Of a stretch of 64,000 bases of DNA, positions 1 through 8,280 are shown one piece after another. A model generated the notes under the pieces. That model made no database searches. It saw only the letters and a list, made by a program, of their open reading frames with translations, and was not told the origin of the DNA. Source of the DNA: Gibbula magus (Eukaryota > Mollusca > Gastropoda > Trochida > Trochidae); contig OW388291.1 of the NCBI GenBank assembly GCA_936450465.1, positions 80,179,436-80,243,435 of the forward strand. Direction: 5' to 3'. Every line of letters begins with the position of its first letter. Position 1 is the stretch's first letter. The position numbers and the translations under genes are program-made.

Positions 1-198
1 ACGATCTGCAACCATAATTAACAGATTTGCACCTTGGGACAGTCAGGAGCAATTGGGACTCTGACCGCGGAGATCAGACTGGGTTATATGGTGTCACCAG
101 GTCACACAAGTCTCGAGGCGCTTCACCACGCATACACTTAACACAAAACAAAGGGTCTTGTGCAGGATTATATCATCTACACGTATGTTATAATATAC

Positions 199-235
<37 letters not shown>

Positions 236-454
236 ATTTACCTGTCTCTCCGCCTCTATATGTTTGACACACATACGTACAGATCAGGTTTAGATATATC
301 ACGTACTGTAGGTATTGTAGGTAAGTGGATCTGTTATCTACAGGTCACTTGGACTGTGGACGCAGGGAGCGCTGGTATGTATATGCACTGACTTTTTGTG
401 TTAACGTGGCATAAGATTCATTAAAATTGGACTGATGTTTTAACACATTTTAAA
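1..454. other. Non-coding flank, no gene recognised
   Basis: I see no gene here. The 88-codon open frame on the + strand runs through a CTGT microsatellite and resembles no protein family I know. Confidence 0.6.
200..233. repeat. (CTGT)n microsatellite
   Basis: About eight uninterrupted CTGT units are visible directly. They give a spurious Cys-Leu-Ser-Val run when translated. Confidence 0.9.
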
Positions 455-710
455 GAGCCATCATGGATGTTGATGAACATATAGGAAAATTGGCAAAAAT
501 CTGTCTCCGTGAAATATAGACACTTAATTTGTTTCCAAATTTTGTTCGACCCAAAATAAGCCGAGAAATTGCACTAATTAGTAAAGGTGTTTTCCAGTCT
601 AAATATAGATCCAGTCTATTATTTTCAACCGCAAAGCATCATGGTCTCAATCCCACACTGTATTCAGAGACACGGAATAACAACAAAGTTTATGATCAAT
701 GAAAGAAATT
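455..710 (+). repeat. Dispersed repeat, copy A (related to 59811-60035)
   Basis: This stretch and 59811-60035 share the same ordered landmarks in the same orientation. These are AAAGAGCC near the start, then TAGTAAAGGTGT or TAGGTAAGGTGT, then AATATAGATC, then TTTTCAACCGCA, then AGCAT..TGGT, then CAC(A)GTTTATGA-like sequence. Divergence is substantial and there is no long open frame, so it looks like an old non-coding interspersed repeat. The family is not recognised. Confidence 0.55.
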
Positions 711-1411
711 GATATATATATAATTTTTGGCGGTTGTTTATTTACCATTATATTAAATTTTGTATTTGTTACAGAAATTGGATTTTTGTTTTTACTAGGT
801 ATTTTGCTTGAATTTTATAATTAGTGAGAGAAATTTGTCATAATTTACTGAAGAACATTAAACAGGCAAAAATTTGTATATTGTCAGGATATTTAGAAAC
901 ATTGTTTATAAAGGAATCGTCACATTCAGTAATGTGTGACAAGGGTAACTTGCAAGAGAAGCACGTGCAGCGCGTGCAGCACATGGGTTGTTATGGCGAC
1001 TTGCGCTAGAGGCGAGCCTTCACGCTTCGGAAGCGCTTGCTGTTTGTGTAGTACGTTTTATGCAATAAAGGGGATTCTGTTTATATGACGTCAGATACCC
1101 TTGAAGGGATACTTCTCTTTGAAACAAAATTTCATTACATTGTTGTGATATGAAAATTATTTCTCACATGTCGTGTTGTAGATAAAAGATTTATCTGGCG
1201 ATTGACGTTATAAGTATATTTTCCATTTATTTTTATTTGAAACACTAACATCCTTGATGGCACTTTAAGATAGTTCACGTGACAAATGTGACATCTGTGG
1301 CATAATTAAAAGAAAATGCCATACCTGGGATTACATTTTGACAACATAATAATATTTTCCTTTACGTCACAATGCTGTGTAAGTAATAGTTAGACCATTC
1401 GGGCCTTGTTG
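711..1411. other. Non-coding, no feature recognised
   Basis: AT-rich sequence without recognisable coding content. A 61-codon open frame near 824 has no family features, and I do not call it a gene. Confidence 0.5.
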
Positions 1412-1490
1412 TCTAATCGTTGAAATGGTTAGTTGACCACGAGCGCGTCGCGCGAGTGATCAAATATAACTAGCCATTTCAACGACTAAA
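1412..1490. repeat. Short imperfect inverted repeat (hairpin)
   Basis: TAATCGTTGAAATGGTTAGTT at the left is mirrored by the reverse complement of AACTAGCCATTTCAACGACTAA at the right. A CG-rich centre containing GCGCGTCGCGCG lies between them. Arms of about 25 bp could fold into a hairpin. It may be a tiny foldback element; no flanking duplication was identified. Confidence 0.6.
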
Positions 1491-1814
1491 TCTCCGTCTT
1501 AAAAATGTTCAGTGCATAACAAAAACATGACTTGACCCTAAAGTTTGATAAAATTGGTTGTCCAAGTATCACAGCTCTTGCAAAGATATTATTAAAAAAA
1601 GAAAAGGTGATCCTCCCAATGACAATCCCAATTACAAGTACAATCCCTTGACACGACATTGAAAAGAGAGAAAGAGGGTAAGGGAGGCAGCGAGGCGGAG
1701 AGTGAGAGGGAGGAAGAGAGAGGGACAGAGGCAGTAATGTGGTGTGTTGCAATGCATCATCCCTAATGAGGTCTCACTGACCAGCTCTCCACCTCTCTGC
1801 ATACTACCCCCTGT

Positions 1815-2057
1815 TACACAGCATTCAACTTCCAAACGCAAGGCATAACTCTTGCCAGTCTGCATTACTGGCTGATTTAACCCTTGCGGTATTTCCCTCG
1901 CTTTCTTGTGTCGAGGCAGTGAATCGCTGCACTGGAAATGCATAGAGGGCCTGGATTTCTTAACACAGATTTTTAAGGAAATACTGCAAGGCCTAAATCA
2001 GCCAGTAATGGAGACTGGCAAGAGTTATGCCTTGCATTGGGAAGTTGCACAGCATTA
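1815..2057. repeat. Imperfect long inverted repeat (foldback, MITE-like)
   Basis: The left arm (about 1815-1896) and right arm (about 1977-2057) are reverse complements with scattered mismatches. Both contain GCAAGGCATAACTCTTGCCAG (read in opposite directions) followed by ATTACTGGCTGATTTA. The spacer is about 80 bp. Both arms give short overlapping open frames that are not genes. This could be a foldback transposon or a palindromic duplication. Confidence 0.7.
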
Positions 2058-2344
2058 TGCAATATTCTCTACTGTCCCCCAAAGACTGGTGTGGCCTGCT
2101 AGAGTAAAGGGTAAAAACTCAATTTTATGAAAGCTCTTTATTTTTCACAGTAGAAAAGGATGTGGTCCCCATCATACAAAGATGACATTCTCAAAATGTA
2201 AGCGTCCTAGCATTACTAGTTCCAGGAGTGAAATTTAAGGTTTGAGTTTGAGTCCAGATTTTGACCAGATGAACAAACTATTTACACCTTCTCTTTTCAT
2301 ACAGGTTTGAACGTAGTGATAGGGATGTTGCAATGTTCTCTACT

Positions 2345-2356
2345 TATATATATTTT

Positions 2357-2422
<66 letters not shown>
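2345..2422. repeat. (TA)n microsatellite
   Basis: An almost pure TA dinucleotide run that ends 38 bp before the left arm of the Penelope-like element. The other side of that element is also a TA/TTA-rich tract, so the element may have gone into an AT-rich simple repeat. Confidence 0.95.
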
Positions 2423-2424
<2 letters not shown>

Positions 2425-2460
2425 TGAGTTGCTTCTCACGTGAAGTAAGGTTATATATAG

Positions 2461-2866
2461 AAAATAGTAAACATCAGATGGTTTTGACTGGATCAATCTT
2501 CTTTAATACAATACGATGAGCTCATTTCGACCAGTATATCGGTCTTTTCAAGTATGGTTAACATTCGGAAGATTGCATATTTATGTATGAACAAAAACAA
2601 TAGCATGTTGTAATGCTCAACATCTTAACACGTCAGTGTATTGACATCCAATCAGTCATTGTCTTTCAATCATGTTCGTGAATTGCCTCGAGGTCTTCAT
2701 TTGGGTGTCACTCCAGGACAATGAGGTCTCTGAGGGTTAACGAGTTCATTGTGTGTCCTTGATTACATGTAAAACAATGGAGTCGTAATCAATCAATTTC
2801 TCGTGTGAATTAACTGTTCAGTGATGGACAGTATTTATTTATGAAAAATGTTTCTTTAGTCTCTAA
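2461..2866 (-). repeat. Left inverted arm of the Penelope-like element
   Basis: Reverse complement of 7744-8149 with only scattered substitutions. It holds the last codons of the GIY-YIG frame (stop at 2812-2810), then the 3' non-coding region with a hammerhead-like motif. The match ends abruptly at a TAGAGAC shared by both arms. Confidence 0.9.
2511..2555 (-). ncRNA. Hammerhead-ribozyme-like motif (degenerate), left arm
   Basis: Read on the - strand, the order matches a type I hammerhead. Stem I is ATAC paired with GTAT. A core of TTGAAAA sits where CUGANGA is expected. Stem II is GACC/GGTC around an 8-nt loop, followed by GAAA. Stem III is the self-complementary TGAGCTCA, followed by TC at the cleavage position. 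Hammerhead motifs with very short stem III are known in Penelope-like terminal repeats. Here the core differs from consensus at C3 and G8, and loss of G8 predicts little or no activity. The identification is inference from fold and location. Confidence 0.4.
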
Positions 2867-2927
2867 AGTTAAATTTGTAATTTGTGAATTGGAGAATAAT
2901 TTATAAAATGGAAAAATAAGAAAGTTT
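2810..2927 (-). pseudogene. 3' end of the Penelope-like GIY-YIG reading frame
   Basis: On the - strand the frame interrupted at 6433 resumes here without a shift. It ends in ETFFINKYCPSLNS and a stop at 2812-2810. The same C-terminal peptide is encoded on the + strand at the start of the right arm (from 7746). That confirms both arms as element 3' ends and this segment as the part displaced by the LINE insertion. Confidence 0.85.
2911..2927. repeat. 17-bp target-site duplication, 3' side of LINE
   Basis: GAAAAATAAGAAAGTTT here is identical to 6433-6449. The two copies bracket the LINE exactly, as expected for target-primed reverse transcription. Confidence 0.92.
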
Positions 2928-5900
2928 TTTTTATTTTTTTTATTTTTTTATTGGTTCCCAAGGGTTACAAGGTCTGAGTACATTGAAATGGAGACATCAG
3001 TACATTGGGCACTTGATAAGGTAGGATCTTAATTAAATCCATATATTAACATACTATTTCTTGAAAATTGGGATGAGTGAATTCCACTTATGATTAAATT
3101 TGCTAATTTCATTGTTTCTTTGAGATATATATTTTTCCACCGAGAAAATATCAGACAGAATTTTTTTTATATAAACTGAATTTTGGAATTGATTTTTTTA
3201 TATTACATAAATTTATAAATTTCTTTGCAGAGACAATGATTTGGTTTATCAAATCATTGTTATTAGATGTAACAAACCAAATAAAGAATTTTGAAATTGT
3301 TATTTTTTGTTGTTGATAGTTATTTATCCAGAGTTCAAGATCATTCCAAAATTTTTGTGTCACACTACATTCCCAATAGACATGACAAATGCTCTCAGAA
3401 GCATCATTACAAAAGTTACACAAATCATTGTCAACAAGGTGCATTCTCAACAATTCTCTCTTAGTAAAAATAACTCTTTGAAGGAATCTATATTGGAAAT
3501 CAATAAGTTTGACATCTTTCATTCCACGTCGGTATACATTGAAAATGTTATCCCAATCAAATTCAAAGTCTTTGAAAATCCTTTCCCACTTGTTACAGAT
3601 TTCAAGCTTTTTGTTTTTGGCAATTAGTTTATCATAAAAGAATCTTGAACCTTTAGTGGATTTTAAGATATTTCTTTGATAAATACTGGTGAAGAAATTA
3701 TAAATAGGAATGTTGTTTTACATTTGATAAAGTATTTCCACTCTGTTGGTAAATTGTGAAGTAAGTAATTATAATCCAATATTGTACCTCTGATCTTGTA
3801 TTTTGATTGTAATTTATCAAAGGGTATGAAACCACGTTCATCGCACAAGTCTTTTATAGTCAATATACCCTTATTGGCCCAATTTCTAATAATATGGTAT
3901 GGGTCTTTGAAATTATGGTTATGCCATAGAGGCTCAGCAAGCAAGTCATCAATGTTGTCCCTTTCAATGTCAAATATTTTGCAGTATTTTGTCCATGCAT
4001 CAATAACATTTTTCCAAAAGGGGTTTTTAATATGGAAGATTTTATCTATATTTGCTCCATATTTTAAGATATCATTATAAGGTATATTACTAGGGTTGCA
4101 ATCTGATGATTTTTTACAGTAACGTCTCAAGGTAGATAATCTTAAAGCATCAATAAATGTTTTTAAGTCAACCATACCCAGTCCCCCCTCTGATTTTAAT
4201 CTTTTCAAAGTAGTTCTTTTTATCTTATCTTGTTTGTCATTCCATATGAATTTGAAGAAAGTTTGTTCAAGAGAATAAATAAAGTCGTCTTGGGGATTGG
4301 GGAGTGAGCTGAAAATGTGTACTAATTTGGAAAGGGCTAATGTTTTTATGACTGTGATTTTACCAATCAGTGTTAGATTTCTTTTTCTCCATGTTGAAAG
4401 TAGTCTGTTTATTTCTTCAAGCTTTTTCTTCGTATTAATTACCCATAGATCCGTAAGATTAGGAGTGAATTTTATTCCCAGTACTTCAAACTCCCCATTG
4501 TGCCATTAAATTTTTTGGTCAGTACAAATACCTTGTTTACTACCTGCCATTGAGCCAATCCAAATTGCCTTCGTCTTGTCTATATTTATTTTCAGACCTG
4601 ACTTCTTATAGAATGTATTAAGTGTTTCAATAGCTGCATAAAGACTGTCTTCTGTGCCATCTAGAAATAATTCTGCATCATCTGCATATTGACCTAATTT
4701 GTTTTCCTTTCCATCAATAACAATACCTTTGATTTTATCATTATTTCTTATCATACAACCTAAGATTTCAGCCACAAAGAGGAAAAGATAGGGCGACAGA
4801 GGGTCCCCCTGTCTACAACCCCTTTCGTTATTAAAAAAATCAGATAAATGGCCATTTTGTATCACGCATGAGCTAGTTTGATATGTTAAAATATTAATCC
4901 ATTGTATTATCTGTGGACCAAAGCCAAATTTACTGAGGGCCAAATTGATAAAATCCTTTGAGACTGTGTCAAAAGCCTTTTCAAAGTCTATTAATATGAG
5001 TAAACCAGAGATATTTCTAGCTTTTGTTTCAAACATAATGTCATATAACAATCTTGTATTTTCACTAATAGTTCTACCTGGAATAAAACCTGTTTGATTC
5101 CCATGTATTAGTAAATCCAAAGTCTTTTTCAAGCGATTGGTTATGCATGTACTTATTATTTTATAGAGAGCATTTAGAAGAGTAATTGGTCTCCAATTTT
5201 TAGGCGAGTTCTGTCTTTATTTGCTTTAGGTATACAAGTGATAACCCCCCTCTTCATGGTTAAAGATAGTTCACTTTTGGCGAAAACCTCTTTCACAAAA
5301 CTTAAAATCCACCCTTTAAGATCATTCCAGAAAAATTTAAAGAAATCGATTGGGAAACCATCCATTCCTGGACTTTTATTGTTTTTCATATTTCTCACTG
5401 CGAAAGTAATTTCTTCCATAGTAATATCTTTTTCCAGTTCTTCCCTTAATTCATAGTTCAACGTTGGTGTTTCAAGATTATCTATAGTAATATCTACCTC
5501 TAGGTCATTATTGAAAGAATATAGTTTTTTATAAAAACATTTAAGTTGATCCAGAATAGAGTTACTGTCTGTAATTTCCTCATTTTTATCAGTAACGATT
5601 TTATTTATTGCTTTGTTAACATAAATTCTATTTTCAAGATTACAGAAATATTTTGTTGGTTTTTCACCTTCTTCATACCATCTTATTCTATTTCTAATCT
5701 GAATGCCTCTTAATTCTTCTTCCTTAATTTGCTCCAATTCCATCTTATATTTTGAAAGTTCAGAAAGCATGGATTCACTCATATTTTGAAAATCTTGTCT
5801 AATATTGTCTTCACACTCTTTTATTTTTTCTTCCAATCTTATAGTCTTCTTTTGTTTGTCCTTCTTCAAAAATGAACCATATGAAATCGTTTTTCCTCTT

Positions 5901-6432
5901 ACTTTCATAAGAAATGTTTCCAAAAATAAACCATCACTAATTGTAAGTTTAACCTTGTCATCTTGTCCATTACTATTTGAATTACATGATTTAGTGTCAG
6001 AATATTCTTCAACAGTTTCTTTCAGGATATCTTTGACTAAAATACTGTAATCAGGGTGGAGCAGGAGGGAAGTATTAAATTTCCAATATCCCTTACCTCT
6101 TTCTTGGTTAATAGAATTTGATATGGTTAATGATATGGCTGAATGATCAGATTTATAACCTGGTAAGATATCAGAATCCAAAGTTATATCAAATATATCT
6201 TGGGAGATAAGGAAAAAATCAAGTCTGGCCTGTTTCCTCGGATTCTTTTTCCACCATGTAAATTTCCTGTTGTGCTTGTTCATTTCCCTCCATACATCTA
6301 CAAGATCATAGTTTTCCAAATTTGTTGTAACAGCCTCTCTTGATTTTGGATTGTTTAAATGTTTATAATTTTCTAAATCAATGGTTGGGTCTAAAACAAG
6401 ATTCCAATCACCCACAATGCATAAAGATTCAT
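2928..6432 (-). mobile_element. 5'-truncated L1/Tx1-type LINE
   Basis: A 3505-bp non-LTR retrotransposon on the - strand. It starts inside an apurinic-type endonuclease domain, continues through reverse transcriptase and a C-terminal CCHC region, and ends in an A-rich tail (T-rich at 2928-2951 on the + strand). It is flanked by a perfect 17-bp target-site duplication. The truncation and A tail are usual for LINE copies. It lies entirely within the GIY-YIG frame of the Penelope-like element and is therefore younger than that element. Confidence 0.93.
3151..6432 (-). pseudogene. LINE ORF2 remnant: APE endonuclease, RT, CCHC
   Basis: Endonuclease motifs GDWN, RLDFFLIS and SDHSAIS are at about 6420-6120. 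Reverse-transcriptase motifs follow: NWRPITLLN, GFIPGRTISEN, LILIDFEKAFD, GCRQGDPLSPYLF, QYADDAELF and SGLKINIDKTK (about 5210-4540). The C-terminal part has KSEGGLGMVDL and a CNFC...H...C motif near 3420-3360. The frame shifts near 5200, near 4510 and again between about 3720 and 3520, so no full protein is made. The motif set fits the L1/Tx1 group better than RTE or CR1, but clade assignment needs a tree. Confidence 0.9.
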
Positions 6433-6449
6433 GAAAAATAAGAAAGTTT
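6433..6449. repeat. 17-bp target-site duplication, 5' side of LINE
   Basis: Identical to 2911-2927. The sequence after it resumes the GIY-YIG coding frame. Confidence 0.92.
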
Positions 6450-7742
6450 CCATTGTTGCAGTCTGCTTTATGTTTACTAATTTTTAGGTGACGGAGATTA
6501 GGATTATTGATTTGCTGTTTGTGAACACGTAGCCTAGCTTGAAGGTTGGAAGTTTTTCCAATATAAGTGAGATTGCATTTCGGACAGAGGATTGCGTAAA
6601 TTACATATTTAGATTTGCAATTCATGTTGTGTTTAACAATAAAATGTTGCCCAATTTCAAATTGGAATTTTTTTTACCTTCCATTATAATTGGACAGGTA
6701 CCACATCTCTTATCTTGACCTTAGAAACATCAGCTTGATTGTCATTGTTGCTGAATTTTGCTTTAGTGAGTAGTTTTTTCAAGTTATTTGGTTGCCGTTT
6801 ACTCTTAATTATAGTGGTTTTATTAAGCATAGCTTTCAGCTTTTTGTCTTGTGTTAGTATGTCTAAGTTGTCTTAGAGGGAACACATTTGGGTTGTTTTG
6901 ATTATGGGTAGTTACAAATATTATAGTACGTTTAGGTACTATTTTATTTGTGGGCGTTCGCAATTCAGAAATGGTGTGATTGGTTGCTTTTTCAATACCT
7001 TTGTCAATGATATTTTGAGGAAAGGCTCGTTTCAGCAGAGCAAATTTTAACTCTTCTAACCTATTTTGTCTTAAGCTTCCATCCTTAATTATTGTGCATA
7101 TGCGTCTTGCTAGACAATAAGGTAAATTAGTTTTAACATGTTTTTCATGAGAACTTTTGAAATGAAGGTAAAGTTGTGTGTCTGTAGGTTTATGGTAAAT
7201 GTGAGTAGATATTTTAGTACCTTCTTTTATGATGAGAATATCTAGCCGAAACGGGAGCTTATTGTTATCCGTTTCCATAGTAAATTTGATATTTGGATGC
7301 ATATTCTGAAATATATTGAGAATATCTTGAATATCTCCGTTGATGTTTGCCATAACAGAAAACAGTCATCTAAATAACGTTTCCATTTTGAGATAAAGTC
7401 ATTTGCAAAATCATCACCATAGATATCTTCCAGTTGTAGATATAACTTTTCCTCAAGGTATCCTAAAACAAGGTTTGCATAAACAGGTGCAAATTTTGTT
7501 CCCATAGCTGTACCTAGAATTTGTATGAAAGGGACATCATTAAACTGGAATGTGTTGTTTTCCAAAATAAATTTTGCTGATTCAAGGACAAATGACTTAT
7601 CAAATCTGTCGTTCAGATTTTCAGGTTGTTTATCAATCCAATATTCAAGTGCTTCAATGCCTAGTTCGTGTGGGATATTGCTGTAAAGTGATGTTACATC
7701 AAAGCTAACCAATTGTGTATCTTCCGGGGTTTGGTCCGGAAT
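6433..7742 (-). pseudogene. Penelope-like RT and GIY-YIG (frameshifted, interrupted)
   Basis: From 7742 downwards the frame encodes VSFDVTSLYSNIP (RT motif A), GTAMGTKFAPVYANL (motif B) and KRYLDDCFLLW (motif C, catalytic YLDD). A one-base shift near 7345 moves the thumb region (NMHPNIKFTME, IYHKPTDTQLYLH) to another frame, which stops near 6823. Further on come RCGTCPIIMEG, another slip in an A run near 6670, and the GIY-YIG domain (YVIYAILCPKCNLTYIGKT, then RLRVHKQQI) before the LINE insertion. The RT fingers are missing because the copy is joined to an inverted arm at about 7744. Penelope-like identity is secure from the RT plus CxxC plus GIY-YIG order; the subfamily is not resolved. Confidence 0.92.
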
Positions 7743-7743
7743 G

Positions 7744-8149
7744 TAGAGACTAAAGAAACATTTTTCATAAATAAATACTGCCCATCACTGAACAGTTAAT
7801 TCACACGAGAAATTGATTGATTACGACTCCATTGTTTTACATGTAATCAAGGACACACAATGAACTCGTTAACCCTCAGAGGCCTCATTGTCCTGGAGTG
7901 ACACCCAATTGAAGACCTCGAGGCAATTCACGAACATGATTGAAAGACAATGACTGATTTGGATGTCAATACACTGACGTGTTAAGATGTTGAGCATTAC
8001 AACATGCTATTGTTTTTGTTCATACATAAATATGCAATCTTCCGAATGTTAACCATACTTGAAAAGACCGATATACTGGTCGAAATGAGCTCATCGTATT
8101 GTATTAAAGAAGATTGATCCAGTCAAAACCATCTGAGGTTTACTATTTT
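7744..8149 (+). repeat. Right inverted arm (second Penelope-like 3' end)
   Basis: On the + strand this begins within the last codons of a GIY-YIG frame (ETKETFFINKYCPSLNS, stop near 7798-7800). It continues through the 3' non-coding region to 8149, where TA/TTA-rich sequence begins. It mirrors 2461-2866 and represents a second, head-on truncated copy or a template-switch product. Confidence 0.88.
8055..8099 (+). ncRNA. Hammerhead-ribozyme-like motif (degenerate), right arm
   Basis: Same 45-nt arrangement as 2511-2555, on the + strand. Stem I is 8055-8058 with 8096-8099. Stem II is 8066-8069 with 8078-8081. GAAA is 8082-8085 and stem III is the self-complementary 8086-8093. The predicted cleavage dinucleotide TC is 8094-8095. 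All stems are intact in both arms, but the CUGANGA box is degenerate in both. Confidence 0.4.
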
Positions 8150-8280
8150 ATATTATATTATTATTATTATATTATATATTATGGAATGATAAGTGAAGCC
8201 AAATGAAAAACTAAAAGACTATTTTATACCATGAATTATTTCAGTTACGACGCCGCGTTTGGATCAATTAACGGCACACA

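Larger units (their letters stand above)
2461..8149 (-). mobile_element. Penelope-like retroelement with inverted arms, split by a LINE
   Basis: The main copy reads on the - strand. It has a reverse-transcriptase core (about 7742-6823), a CxxC linker and a GIY-YIG endonuclease (about 6690-6433, continuing at 2927-2810), then a 3' non-coding region reaching 2461. At its 5' side (7744-8149) lies an inverted copy of the same 3' end, so the ends form arms of about 406 bp. Penelope-like elements are known to have RT plus GIY-YIG and to occur with partial tandem or inverted copies. A 3.5-kb LINE interrupts the GIY-YIG region. The RT lacks its N-terminal part and has frameshifts, so the copy is dead. 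Confidence 0.9.

Noticed and set aside
1486..1943. Open frames rich in Leu, Ser and Pro on the - strand
   Set aside because: They come from a simple CT/GA-rich tract and the neighbouring inverted repeat.
5174..6625. 483-codon open frame with GIY-YIG followed by an APE-type endonuclease and RT start
   Set aside because: The 17-bp duplication at 6433 shows that the fusion is an accident of LINE insertion into a Penelope-like element and not a natural two-nuclease protein.
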